Positions 28,500 through 41,800 of a stretch of 64,000 bases of DNA are shown here, one piece after another (positions within the stretch are counted from its first letter, which is position 1; every line of letters begins with the position of its first letter). The stretch comes from Lethocerus indicus (lineage: Eukaryota; Arthropoda; Insecta; Hemiptera; Belostomatidae). The notes beneath the pieces are model-generated. The model worked only from the letters and a program-made list of their open reading frames with translations. It did not search any database and was not told the origin of the DNA. The position numbers and the translations under genes were made by a program. Where the stretch lies: contig JACDQD010000006.1 in the NCBI GenBank assembly GCA_019843655.1, positions 18,556,246 to 18,620,245 of the forward strand, given 5' to 3'.

Positions 28500-30960
28500 T
28501 AATTCTTGTACGATCGCACCGTAGATTATAATACAAAAATTGTCACGCACTATTATCGCGGTGGAAAATAAAATTTAAAAAATTGGAATTTTGCAATAAA
28601 CCGGTTAATACATTTTGATATCAAACTCACGTTGAAATAAATCATGAAGCCATTTCACATTCCAGAGTTTTAACGCACCAAAGTATACTTCTAGCAGTTT
28701 CTAACCCTTTGATAGAGTAACCTATTCAACATTCCGGGAAAATACGATCCAAAACCAATTATGCCATTGCTATTACAACACCATCATACATGAGGCAAAG
28801 CCCAGCATATGTACAGTCGGACTTTCCGTCCTTCCGGCTGCACGCACCTAAAATAATCACCCGAGACAGTTTATAGTTGTTCACGTCTACAGAATTCGTC
28901 GAGTGCCAGATCCCGTGCGACCTCCAAAACTGATAGCACAGTGCTTGAAAAATGAGAAGGAAGAAATAATGAACCCGAAAGCGTTTCGATATTCTCCGCA
29001 CATTCTGGAGAGGAAAATTGTAAGACCGACGGTTGGGAGGGTTGCTTTCTATTTGGGAGACGACGGAGAAATGGGAAACCCCCATAAAACGGCGGAGAAA
29101 ACATTTGCCCAGCCCGAATAATATATGACAGATAGGGGCCGTCTTCGAGAGACACGTCGCCCACTATCTGCCCCGCCCCCAGTAAACAACCTTCCTCTTC
29201 CTCCACCGCTCATCGACTAAAATTTTCCCATTTCTTATCTGCTTAAAGGTTCGAGTTCTTACGACCCGAATTATGGCCGTTGCTTCTATATTTCCTAAGC
29301 AGAGAACTCTTGTCGCATACAGAGTCCTACCAGTTATATGCTGTAACCACAGCAGCTTCATCAATAAATTTCTCTTTCTGTATCACTCCAGGCGTTAATT
29401 CCTTACATCTTTTGTAGTGATAAAAATTACTATAACCGACACCGCACAAGACAATTTTTTGTTGAAGCACGCTGCTGTAGTCTAGAAATATCAAAAATTG
29501 CGATATAAGCATATCAACAGAATGAGCGTACTTAACAGGGAATCTACGATATAGTCTTAAAATATAGATCAATGTCAATCGAAAGCTAGAGAAGTAAAAA
29601 TAATCTTTTGTTACAAACGTATATAAACGTTTAAGCGTCCATTTCAATCTGTTGGGATATTCAAAACAATCTAAATAATTAGACCCAGTGAAAAAAACGT
29701 GTTAATTTCCTTAACCTGGACATAGATTTACGTAATTGTTCACTAACGTGATGAAATAAGCTAAGTTACAATAGGCGTGGCTTCGCTAGAACTATCCCTT
29801 AATGCTATATTACATCAAGTATGGGACGATATAAAATGGAAAAAAAACGTTATTTCTAATTTTAAACATTTTATACATACACTGCAACAAAAAGCGTGAA
29901 AAAATACGGACAATTTTCTTTGGACTAACCAGATAGGCGACTAATTTTACACATTTTCTCCGCGAACTTTTTCGGCAAACAAAGAGGAAAGCTTTGTAGT
30001 AGTCCGGTAGTAGTCCCCAGTCCCATAACAATTCCAGCGATTTATCTTTATCAAATGAAAATGAAAAAAGGTAAAATAGAAAGCTGGATACGATAAGGAG
30101 ATTTCGGCCCTTATCGTTACGCGAAACGTAGTAAAAATTTAACCGCACAAAAGGGAAATATCCCCGCCGCATCATTAATACCTCTCAGTCCTTTCCCTCT
30201 GTGACCTCTATATCCCCCTGTGTTTCTCCAGTCATTCATCTTCCCTTTGAGCATTCTGACTCCGGCCGTGGGGCTACATTCAAATCCTTAATACAATCGC
30301 ATTCTTCGATCGCGCTTACCATTAACAGTCGTTTCACGGTGGGACATTAGACTAATGCCCGTTACAAGTAAACACTCGTCACACGGTCGTGTATGCCGAT
30401 GTTGAAACGGGGAAATGTGACTGATAGCGCTGAACAATCGAAAATGGGAAGAAATGAAAGGTTCCGCTAAAACCAAAATTCGGCGTACTGAAATCTTCTA
30501 TTCTTCTATTACTCCTTCATAGGGTCAGCAAACGCGACCAGATTAGACGAAAAATGTCAAGAAAGGCGTCTCTTAATCGAGTGCCTACGAATGGGCATAA
30601 CAGAATTAAAATTAAATCACAATCATTAACCGTTATTTCGAAGGGGAATCTGTAACATCGCCACACCTCAGTAGACTACGCCCATTGCACAAATGATATA
30701 TGAATGAAATCCATTACTGTTTACAATTTGAAACTTCCTGGCAAGTAGAAACCATTACACGCAAATTTTACGCATTAAAAATCTAATTATTGCATAAAAA
30801 TCCAATCTTCAGAAAAATGTCAGGAACATTCGGTCCCAATTGGTAGTTTTGTCCTGGGAAACATCGGCCCGAAATGCGGCCGGTACGGTTGCGTTTGTCT
30901 AAACACAAAACGCACGCTTATATTACGAGGCGCTTTCTACTCTAATATTTTCTTGAAAGG
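28500..30960. other. Gene-free stretch with several long minus-strand open frames
   Basis: Minus-strand frames of 108, 111, 66, 106 and 121 codons succeed each other at 28.76-30.18 kb. They are in different frames, AT-driven and rich in Phe, Tyr and Lys. No domain or splice site links them. Confidence 0.5.
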
Positions 30961-31031
30961 ATGGCAGGAGCAGGAAGGAGGGCCCTTCTCGGTGGGCGAG
31001 GCCTTCCAAATGGACGGCCCTATATAGCGGG

Positions 31032-31131
31032 GGGCCCTTTACCAGAACACATTCCTACCAATATTATGAGTCCCGACCGCAAAACATACCTGAAAGACGT
31101 TCCTCCTTTCCTCCGCCAACTGTTCTCAAGG
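31032..31131 (+). repeat. Diverged direct duplication, copy A (31-kb pair)
   Basis: This pairs with 31,965-32,064, offset about 933 bp. Anchors are ACATTCCTACCAATATTATG (copy B ACATTCCTACCGGTATTACG), then GAGTCCCGA (GAGACCCGA), then a TTCTCCTCC-type pyrimidine run, then TTCTCAAG (copy B ATCCTCAAG). It is non-coding. Confidence 0.75.
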
Positions 31132-31964
31132 AAACGGGAGTGCACGGCTGATTCAGAATGCTACGATTAATTGTATTTAATTAAACCGTAGTATTTCATC
31201 GAGTATCCTGTTACAGCAGCATAGTTCTAAATGCATTATATTTTAACTTATATTCTTGCTGTTGGTTAGACCAATACAGAAAAATTAATTTGTATAGTAT
31301 GAAATATACAAAGGTAAGTGAACATTGTTTTAAAATAAAATTGTTCCCTCTTATCGGCAACTGACAAGTGTTACGCATGAATTAACTGTAACTAATACTA
31401 AGTAAAATCTAAGAAACCAAATAAAACATGTTTTAAATTGACATATGATACCCCCGAGTAATTTGTGACCGACAGTCACAATAACATTCCACCTATCTTG
31501 AGACGAAATGACTCGTTAAAACTGACATCAAGTACCCGACGTAATGACAAACAAATGGGTACTTGTTTATTCACCCGAGCGACCAGTCACGAGTTTTGCA
31601 GGCAGTTAACAAGTCAATTCCTGGAACTTAGCAAAGTATACACAGAAAAACAGGTGAAATTAGCCAACGAGCATTGGTCAAACTGATTTCATTAAATCCC
31701 GGAATAGTTAATATAAGATTGAGACTCAAAAGTGTTGGTATTCGTATACAGAAAAAAATAATTTCACCAGTTTTATCTCTTTTGCCACAAGTATGACTTG
31801 TTTCAAAGAATGTTTAATCGATTTGATTCAAACCGGAGATAAAACTAGTCATTTTTTCTGGGTATTTCGACTCTTTCAAGTAGTTATATACCGGCAGTTA
31901 TAGAGGAGAGTAATACCATATTGATAAGTGGAACAGAAATAGAATGTAGGTAGGCGCAAGGCAG

Positions 31965-32064
31965 GCAACCTTTCACCATAAAACATTCCTACCGGTATTA
32001 CGAGACCCGAGCAGGTAGCAGATCTAAAAGAAGGTTCTCCTCCCCCTACTACTACATCCTCAAG
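31965..32064 (+). repeat. Diverged direct duplication, copy B (31-kb pair)
   Basis: This is the partner of 31,032-31,131. The copies are collinear over about 95 bases with one short indel near the left end. Confidence 0.75.
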
Positions 32065-32069
32065 CTGGA

Positions 32070-35000
32070 TCAACCCACTGTTTGTTTGCTTTAAATTAAT
32101 TTTACGAGGGACAAGCCACCGCATAACTACTGGGTAAAATTGATGGCTCCCCAACCCGTGGTGAGAGGTGACACTCCCCATTTACCCCTCACAGAATGCA
32201 TTTTCTAGATTCTACCTGTTTATCAACTTAGAAAGTCCATGGAGTGTGAAAAGCAAAATATTAAAATATTTCTGCTTTTATGCGCAAGTGAACAAAATAC
32301 CTAGAGAATGTGTTAAGAACAGTTCATTATCCATACCATTAGCGGAAAAAAAATCATAAAATTCATGATCGGTAAGAAAAATATTCCACATATATTCTAA
32401 ATTATTTTTCAAGAAACTTGATCAGTTTTCACGTATGATCAACAATATACGACTAATGATAAAAGAAAACCTGGTTTGTGTATAAGACGAAAACGTTTTA
32501 ATCACGACGCTAAAAAAATCAACATTAATGATCATTTTTAGGAATTTTGTAGACAGAAAACCTGGCGGATGAAGTTAAAATGAAGCTTAATGGATCAATA
32601 CTATTTGGTTCTGATGGAAACAATATCAATTAATCAAGTCTGAAGCCAACCAATGTCAAAAGTTGCTAAAGAATGGCTTCTCCTTCGCCTGTATCAAGTC
32701 ACTACCGTTACATCTCCGCAGTCATCAATTTTACTAAACGCGCGAACAAATTAGTGTAAAGATAATGTTCAATAATAGCGACACTCGGTTTATATAGCAT
32801 ATCCTGGTAGTCGATAGCTTAGTTCCGAGTTTAACGGTCCTACTAGTAATATAAAACGATAACAGTAACACTGAACTATAATTTCGAAATATTTAAAACG
32901 TTTAGTTCGAAGCTGGAGAACAGATGATAATAAAAGACGATGCTATGTGAATGATATATATCTCAAAAAGGGGAAACGATGAGGTTGTAGGTAGCGGGTA
33001 AAAAAAATCAAAAGACTGCCGACAAATTACACCCCTCGCCACAGCTCTAAGAACTTTTGATTTACGTCAGGATATAAGACTTTTGTCTAAAAGTTTCTTT
33101 CGTTTCCGAGATTGCCATTCTTTTTTTCCGTGACCCGTAAGGCCGGGGCGCCGTCATAAGTCATCGTAAAACCGGCAGCGATTCAAATATCATATAGTGG
33201 AACCGACCGATGTAAATTAGAACGGGGCGGGCGAAGAGATCGATGGAAAGATTTAAAAAAGTAAAAACAAAAAGCGCCGACCGTCTTTTCGTCTTATTTG
33301 TAGGCCGCACGTTAATTGATGAAAAAACATGAAGAGTACAAGTCCCCGGCCGCTATTGAGATTTTGCCGATATAGCGTGGGAACTTTATCGTCCCATTCC
33401 ATATTGTAGCCGGTTGCGGGCGAAAAACTTTTCAGTACCAACGCCCCCGCCCCCGGCCCCGTCTTCTCCCGCTCCAGGTAATATACATCTCTGGCTAGAT
33501 TACGTCCTGACATGAAGTGCTCCTCGATGGAATTTCCGGCGAATAAGGGAGAAGGGGAATGGGAACGCGTCCTCCTATAATTCGCCAAGTTCGTTCGCCA
33601 CCCCCCCCCCGTACCCGGCCGGCCTAAACAAATCCGTTCCTCTGTTGTTAAAGCAGTGGCCGGAATCGACATACTGAATAACGGCCATTCTGAACTATAT
33701 ATTACGATTCGGCCTGAGCCCTACGTATATAGTCGTTACGTACTGGTAATTTCGTGTAACCGAATTTTTGTATTATAGAGGTTATTTTATTACTTTTTTG
33801 GTAATAGTTAGGAAAGGAAGACAAGAAATATTTTCTGTCAAAATAAAACCTTGTTCCCGGCACTACAATAAAAAAAATAAATAGCAAATTTTTGTCTGTT
33901 AATGATTCCACAAAGAAATTCGAATAATTCGGGCATTTGAAAAATAATATGTGACATATCGAAGAAAAAACCGCAAATGTGGCTGAGATTTTTGTACTGG
34001 CAATCTGCAACTTTAATTATTTTGACGCCTGGATTTCGATTCGTACCCATTAACGACTCGAGTCGGCTCCTACGTCCTATCAGAATTCAGTTTCTGCCCA
34101 CACTCAAGCATCGGAGTGGAATCATAACCAGCCTACTTACTTACCAATCGACGCTCGACGGCAACCTAAGAGATCAAAGCATCTTACATACGCGACGTTC
34201 CCTCACATAAGATGACTACTTTATTTAGATGCGAACCAGTCGACTCCTACAAAATCATTAAAACTTACAGCCTCCGTCCGAACCCTAAAGGTACATCCGA
34301 TACTAACACTTCCTAGAATCCGATTCAATATTTAGAGACTCTGACAATTGTTCATAATATTTCACGCTTGATTCTACTGGATCTATAAATTCCGGTTCTT
34401 GTAGGGATCAGAAATTGTGTTCGCTACCGATCACTCCTGCCTTTAATGCCAGTAAGAACAAAAGGGACGGATTTAACAAGTTAATTCCCGATTAACATGC
34501 TAAATATTTGCTACGACGAAATTTTACATTTGATACGTGTTGTTTAGAAACGGTGTATTCATAGGGGCATAATGCAGAGAGGGCTTTTACTACTCCCCTC
34601 TGGGGTGAAATGGTCGGGAGGGACGAATTCGTCTGTGAACAACCTCACGTGTTGTAAACCTCAATATAATTTGGAAGCCAACCCACAACTTGAAACAACG
34701 AAAGTAATCGCTGTTTATTAATCAAAACGGAGCCCCCGCTTTTAACTGCCGGCCTCGTAAAAGTTCTCCGACATTAAACAAAAAAAAAAGAAAAAATGAA
34801 TACCTAAACGGTTTCGTTTTTAATTTATTTCTTTGAGATAAAACGGGAGTTTACTGACGGACGGCGATGTTCGAGAAACTGTGAAGAAAGATAGAACGAA
34901 AACCGGCGGTTGATTTACAAACCCCGGCTCCACATCGCTCTAACGGTATCCGAGATTAAATACGGCTTGCGTCATTGTTCAACCAGCAATGCGCCGGATC

Positions 35001-35280
35001 AAATTTCCCAATGCTATTAATTTAGTTTTTATCTGAAAATACAACTATGCTGTAACGATTACAACAAAATATAATCTATTACCCTAGGCTTCCTAATACG
35101 CGTCGCTACACAAAAATTAGTGTTCTGTTCTGTATAAAAATTGTATTCTCATACGCACGAAATGGGTAACATCTGCTATATTGTGAGGAATCCCCACAAT
35201 TATTTATTTGATTAAACAATACGTTTTTATTGGTTGGAACATTAAATCGTTAATGATTAAACATACACGAATGAGGAAAA
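32070..35280. other. Gene-free stretch
   Basis: This is AT-rich to 33.1 kb, then a CpG-rich patch to 33.67 kb with a C10 run near 33,601. Nothing else is supported. Confidence 0.6.
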
Positions 35281-35290
35281 AATAAGTGAA

Positions 35291-35484
35291 AATCTTTGTT
35301 CGAGAATTTCTCTTCAAGCGGAGGGAAGAAGAGGAAAAAGGCAAGAAGATAAGAGGGGGCGGGGATCAAACGCATCACAAATTCTAGTGAATTCGTGCTA
35401 TCACTCAAGGGACGGTCCCCTCCAATACAATTCCGAGACAACTTAAAGTGTTTTAAAGTTATCGGAAACATTCCCAAACGGATT
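35291..35484 (+). repeat. Diverged direct duplication, copy A (35/36.8-kb pair)
   Basis: This pairs with 36,747-36,900, about 1.43-1.46 kb away. The core is GGATCAAACGCATCACAAAT (copy B has A for C at position 11), followed by a shared GCTATCACTCAAGGG, GAGACAA and TTTTAAAGTTAT. Copy A carries about 22 extra bases (35,412-35,433) absent from copy B. Weaker similarity extends left to AAATCTTT. Confidence 0.85.
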
Positions 35485-36746
35485 AAGATCAAGTGAGCTT
35501 GGCCCGCCTCCCCATGTCTCAAGAACAAAGCTATTTGTGAAGCTATTTGTCGGCGCTCGATACACAATGCGAGACCCCACTATTGTCTATCATATAAAAA
35601 GGGCTCCTCCTCTCTCCCTTCACCAAAATAAAGGGAAAGAGCCCCCTCAGCGTCCTAAATTCCTCGCGAAATATTATTCCGATCTCAAATTCTCTATAAC
35701 GCGCTAATCTCATTTTGCAATTTCAACTTTCTTTTCTAATCAACGGATTCAATTATACTTTAACACGATTGTAACAACCCAAGTTTCTTCATTTACAGCA
35801 CAAAAGTACAACTACCGAAAATACTTGTCATATGTTTCGGAAAAGATAAGCTTTATTCTCGGGATAATGTAAAGAAAAGTAAATGTTACAAGTTTGCAAT
35901 ATTTTCCTCTAAATCACCATTACTGATTTTAAGTTTTTAATTTTTGAGCAATAATGGGATATAAAACGTACTATGGCGTTGATTTAAAGTATACATACGT
36001 TGCATATGAAGTATAGTATATTTACTTATCGAGGTAACTCGAATTATACTGAACAACCAACAAAGTATTATATTTCTTATTACTACTTTATTTTTACCAA
36101 ATAATTAATGTTTCCTATGACTTTTTCCTATGACTACGTAATTCAACTCATGAGTTTGTTAGTACTGAAGAATATCTTTAGAATGAATTGTAATCAATGT
36201 TCGGAGGTCAGACGTGATATATGTACAGGGTTAATAAAAAAGGACAGTATAGGACACAGGGGGTGACACCAATAAATAAGAGAATAGAGTCAATTCCATC
36301 GCCGAATGAAATTCCAATTAATTCAATCAAACCAATTCCATCCTACGTATACAACTGAAATGACACGTTGGTAAATATCGCTATACCGCCTTACCAAACA
36401 ATCTATTGCCCACATCGCTTTATAGACATCAAATAAATAACTGAAAACAGAAAATACTATATAAGCAAAAATAAATTAGGATTACATAATAGGTAATATT
36501 AGTAGACGGGATGATAAATTCCTTCGTTATGATAAACTTCACCTGATTAAACTGCAAATATTATGCAAAACGTAAACAACCGTCTTTACGGGTCATTTAA
36601 CAGGTAATTAACATAAAAGAATTTTCAATATTTTGTTTTTAAATACTCTCATACAATAATCCGCAACGGATTAAAAAATAAATGTAATTCGCATTCATTT
36701 ATCCAGGAATATAGTGAACGAGAGAAAAATCAGGAGAAAAAAGTTC

Positions 36747-36900
36747 AAATCTTTCTTACAGAATCGTATCAGAGAAGAAGGGAACTGGAAGGATCAAACG
36801 AATCACAAATTCTACTCAATTCGCGCTATCACTCAAGGGGTCGAGACAAGTTAAAGCCTTTTAAAGTTATCTCAAACATTCCCCTGCCCCGAGCGGATTT
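36747..36900 (+). repeat. Diverged direct duplication, copy B (35/36.8-kb pair)
   Basis: This is the partner of 35,291-35,484. The best-preserved part is 36,790-36,840. The shorter spacing reflects one internal deletion here or an insertion in copy A. Confidence 0.85.
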
Positions 36901-36909
36901 ATTCCTAGG

Positions 36910-37570
36910 CGTGTTACAACAGTTTATCTGAGTTAAATCACATATTATAAAGTGTTAAATCACCTAAATGTAGAAAACTCAGTACAGCCTTTAGCCCACG
37001 ACGTGAAAGGAGATGGCATAATGCGCGTTTTATTTAATTCTTAAGCAGACACAGTAGCGAAACAAAGTGCAGACGCCAGTAGAGAGCACGGAAACCCCGT
37101 GCAGTACAGAAAGGGGGCGTGGCCCACACGCCTCGACTTATATTATTCCCAAAAATACGGGGAACTCTTTAGAAACTCATATCGTCGTCTTTCAAGCTTA
37201 GTTTTCAGTTTAAATTGTATACATAACGCAAGTACAAAGGAGTGTATGCGGTGTTCACGGACTGTTTAAGAAGGTCGATGAAACGCGCGGGTCGACCGGG
37301 AGCGGCACCGAGAAAGGGGCGGGGCACTCTCCGGCATCCCGCGCTTAATTTATTTATTTTAGCCCGCTTATTATTGCCTTCTCATCCTACTCCTAGTCCC
37401 GGGGTTCACTCTAATCGTTTTATGAAGAGAAATCCGTTTGGTCGGGAAGAGACGAGAAATGAAGGGGGAGGGAGACTCCCAGTGTATCCCCATCCCCGGA
37501 CGGGAAATAACGTTTTGAGGATCCCCCTGAATACGTTATGACCCCTTCCTTCCTTGTCTCTTCCATAATG
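36910..37570. other. Gene-free stretch before the GA tract
   Basis: A 99-codon open frame at 37.24-37.54 kb overlaps one on the other strand and has no recognisable domain. Confidence 0.5.
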
Positions 37571-37677
37571 GTATTGTGCAGGGAGAGAAAGAGAGAGAGA
37601 GAGAGATCATGAGGGGGAGGGCGAATGAGCGGCTGTGTGTGCGTGCATGTCAGTGCCATTATGTCTGGGTTATCCTC

Positions 37678-37840
<163 letters not shown>

Positions 37841-38700
37841 GGAGTGAGTGAGAGGGAGTTCTGACCCTAGTTGAGTTTCAGACTCGCGGCGGGTCAACTC
37901 TCGAAACTCATCTCGGTCTGAACAAAATATCGGCGCGTGGGTGAGGGTGAGTATTATGGTGAGGGGTAGGGGGCGGTGGCGGGCTGCTGGCGCTACGCCC
38001 TCCGGCACACGACTCGCCCCCGCCGAGCCCCGCCGCCTCCGACCCACCGTATTTATACTGGCGGGGCTAATATCGATTCGGCGGCCTCCCGACTCACTAG
38101 TACTACCCCGATTTTCATTATTATTAATTAAATTATTCGGCGATATATCGCGCCTATACTAAACTTAAACCGTGAGGGTATACCGGCCCGTGGGAACCGA
38201 GCCCACCGGGTACTACCCCGTCTAGCGATAATTGCCGTCTGTCGCATCGGGTTTTTATTATATTAGGTCTTGGCAAATGCGACGGATCCCCGTCAAATCC
38301 CCGGACCATTAAAGATATTATTTTTGGAATGCCGAAAATACAATACGCGAGACGAATATCGATTTCATTAAACGAAATGACCGTCCGACACTTTCGAACT
38401 TTAATTGGACCCACTTAGGAAGAGGGATACTCTTTCTTCGAAAACAAATTCTCCCAAACTGTATCTTCCCCCGTCATCGCTTATAGTGAGAGCGATATTT
38501 TCTGTGTCCGCTGGAAGACCGAGACGTTTCAATAAACTTTACTTTTTTTATTTCGCGCCGTTGTAAAATGTGACTCGCAAGACGAGTGCATCGAGTACGT
38601 GAGTAAATAACGCGTACGAAATTCCGGACGAAAAGGAAACGCGAGAAAAAAGAACAAGAACCGGCGCGAGACCAAAAAAAAGGGGGGGAGAGGGGAAATC

Positions 38701-38840
38701 GTCCGGCAGATAATGCGGACGGAATACGTGCCCCCTTATATGGAACACGAAATAAAAGCCCCCGACGAGAAATATGTCAGGCAGATAATGCATAGAGAAT
38801 ACGTGTCCTAACACAAAACAAAACTGACGAGGAGAAAGAG
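38701..38840 (+). repeat. Diverged tandem duplication, 75-bp unit
   Basis: Copy 1 is 38,701-38,775 and copy 2 is 38,776-38,840. GTCCGGCAGATAATGC matches GTCAGGCAGATAATGC, GGAATACGTG matches AGAATACGTG, and AACACGAAATAAAA matches AACACAAAACAAAA, before a shared GACGA and GAGAAA. It is non-coding. The matching peptides seen on the reverse strand only reflect the duplication. Confidence 0.75.
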
Positions 38841-38849
38841 ACGGACCGA

Positions 38850-41800
38850 CACGCACCGGGCCCCGACGCACGGAAACTGAACGCGTCAAACGACATCAGA
38901 AACAGATCGATTTAAAAGACCCACATTTAGTACAAAAGAGCGAATACAACAAAATTATTATTTTTCACCGCCGTGCATTGTCCGTGAACGGGTTATAAAT
39001 GGCGGCACCGGGCGTGGACGTACCGGAGCAATAATCTCGGCCCCATTAAAGAATAAAAAAGGAGTTGCGGTGAAATTACCCTACCATTTATATTAGAGAA
39101 AATTAATTATTAACCCCTTTAAGTGGCAACGGGAACTCTCTCGAACAACCTGTAACTTCTAGAGATTGTATCTGCCGCGAGCTAATTGTATTTTAGTTAT
39201 GTGCGGTGGCGGCGGAGGCTGTTGCCCATCGAGCGAAGCGCTGCCAAAAAGTCGGACGCGTTATTATTACGGCGGACGAGACGAGTAATTCGGAGCGGGG
39301 CTAATTAATTTAGGTACCGCGAAGAGCGTTTACGGAGGCGAACGAGTCGAAGGTCGGAAGGGGGCGGGACCCCCGCGTAATCGATGGTTACACCCCCTCC
39401 CGGGATAAACATTTCTCCCCCTACCGCGTTTTCCGACGACTTTATTCCCAATCGAAACGAAACTACCACTAATCGTATCTTTCATTTCGGCGACTGAAAG
39501 AATTACGAGCGTTGCAGAACCGCCGACATTGTAGAACCACCAGTCTGTAGCCCCGGATGTCTGGGCCGGGATAAGGCTCGCATTGTTGGAACCGGCGAAA
39601 TGACGACCCGATATATATCACTCATCGGTTTAAGGACAATATAGGAGTGGCAGCCGCCACACTCCCCGGAGTGTTCTAACCGTTACAAATCTTCCCTCAC
39701 GAAAAACCGTTGCCGGTCCGCCACGTAAATCCTCGCCCCGCATTGTTTTACGATGATGAGAAAACCGGCCCGCATTCCGAATGGACATCGACGGCAGATT
39801 GAGATAAAATACCCGATTGTTTCCGACTGCTGAATAACCGATTGACATTTTATTGTCCCGTCTGTTCCATCCGTCTTAGTATAACATAAACTAAAGCCTA
39901 CAAATAAGGTCTAATAAGATGGAAAAATAAATAGTCCGAATCATTTACAATTCATTTATTTAATAAACACCTACATTATTATTGAGGACCGATCCTTTCA
40001 ATTTATAATCACTTATTTTGATCACTTATTGCATGTTGCATTATTTCAAAGATTTTATCGGTTTTCCCTTACTAAATTGATTATTTCGAAATTGAATAAT
40101 TAGTGGATGTGTTACACGAGCCTTATCTTGTGAGAATAAATATTAAATACCAAATAATTTTGTCGAGATGAGCAGAATATTTAAAGTGCGCGTAAGGAAC
40201 TATTTAATTTGAATCAATTACATATTGTATATGTAAATTTGTATAAAATACCGTGAAATAAACTTTACTTTACAAATTACCATTATTGAACAGTCTCCTT
40301 CCCCACCACTGTCATTATTATCAAGGTCAATCATCGAAGGATAAAATTAAGAGATATTAAGGTATTCAAGACGGCGAAGGGCGGAAATCGATGTAGCATG
40401 CGAACCGACTACAGGTGTAGGGAGAAGACCGAGAACAAGGTATGCATATAATTGCATTATCATATGCTAATACGTTCCGAACACGCTAACTCGAAGAAAA
40501 CGAACTCCCCCGCCACCATTAGGGCTAAAAGTCCGAAAATTAATATTTAAATATTCCTACTAAATATGAGTTTTGTTTACTAAATACACGAACCGCGCCG
40601 TATCACAGGAATTGTGTATTATTTTTCAGGAATACGATTAGAAGTAAGGTGGATATCCAATAATTTGATTTTCTTTAATGTACGCCTTTATTCAAGCACT
40701 TTTACTAATCATTTATCCAATGCGGCTCGAAATGGGATAAATATGAAATAATCATAAAACTACCTCTAATAAAACACGCTCGCAGGTGTAAGTGGCTGTA
40801 GTCAGTAAAATAAAAAATGGATATGAGAGCATGTAAGCATTTTACAGACTTTATTAATTAAAAAAAAACAGTTGAACTGTGTCCTATTAAAATAATGATA
40901 CAACACCCCCCTCCCCAAGCTTGGACTAAGAGACGGGCTCATAGTCTGAGAATTTAAAACTATGAATTATCAATACAGAAAACTATGAAATGCCAGATCG
41001 TACGGAGGGCGTGTACCTCATGAAAATAATACTGCGGAGTACTGAAATTTACCCGTCTGCGAGCAAGCGCCAAGGTAACTAATGATTACACTAATTAGCA
41101 CGCAAAATTCACATTTTCGGATATAATCGATATTATAACTGTGTATATTCGGTAAACTGTTAGGTAAACATTCTGATCTGTGTCAGTAAAATTTACAATT
41201 CGTGCGATCAAATGCCAACAGATGAACGAATAAAAATCGTAAAAAATATTTCAAACGTTCCTAAGGCTTACTAAGAGACTCTCAATATAGCAATTCAACC
41301 CACACCCTGTTTTCTACTAATTGCACTGAAAACCCATTTAAAACGGATAAATACCATAAAAACTATACATTTTTACACTAGAAGTTCCCTGAACTGCATA
41401 TTCGCACGAATTAAAATACTCGTCACAAATCTCGGGAAAGGATTTTCACCAAAACTGTACGAGCGGCATGTTGAAAATTCTGAAACTGGAAAACTTTCGG
41501 ACGTTCAAAGTTTCGACCAGCATTTGATATTTTATTCAACATCGGAAATATACAACCAAACAAAGCGGAGCATTATCGACAGCGTATATGCAACCATATG
41601 AAATGAATCTCAAATTACCAATTAGAATATGCTGATAAAAAGGTCAGTAAAGGAAAACGGCACTTTCGAAGAAATAAGGCGACATACGACACGAATAGTA
41701 AGATAGCAGACTTTAATCCGGATTAACACCTACAGAGGAAACCGAACAGACAGCTAAGGTTTCTAAAACTTAAGACGGCGCCGCGAACGTTCTTGAGACC

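Noticed and set aside
28759..30175. Row of long minus-strand frames suggesting a decayed element
   Set aside because: The frames are unrelated in phase and AT-biased. No transposase, reverse transcriptase or helicase motif was seen.
31465..31686. 73-codon plus-strand frame ending with a helical-looking segment
   Set aside because: Its length is ordinary for chance, and no domain or clear splice boundary was seen.
34142..34180. 21-nt microexon-like segment on the minus strand (gatctcttag, then GTTGCCGTCGAGCGTCGATTG-type 21 bases in two parts, then GTAAGT)
   Set aside because: Too short to test from sequence alone, and no neighbouring exons were found.
38548..38889. Minus-strand frame with the repeated peptide GHVF..HYLPD
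   Set aside because: The peptide repeat is explained by the 75-bp DNA tandem duplication. No other coding evidence exists.
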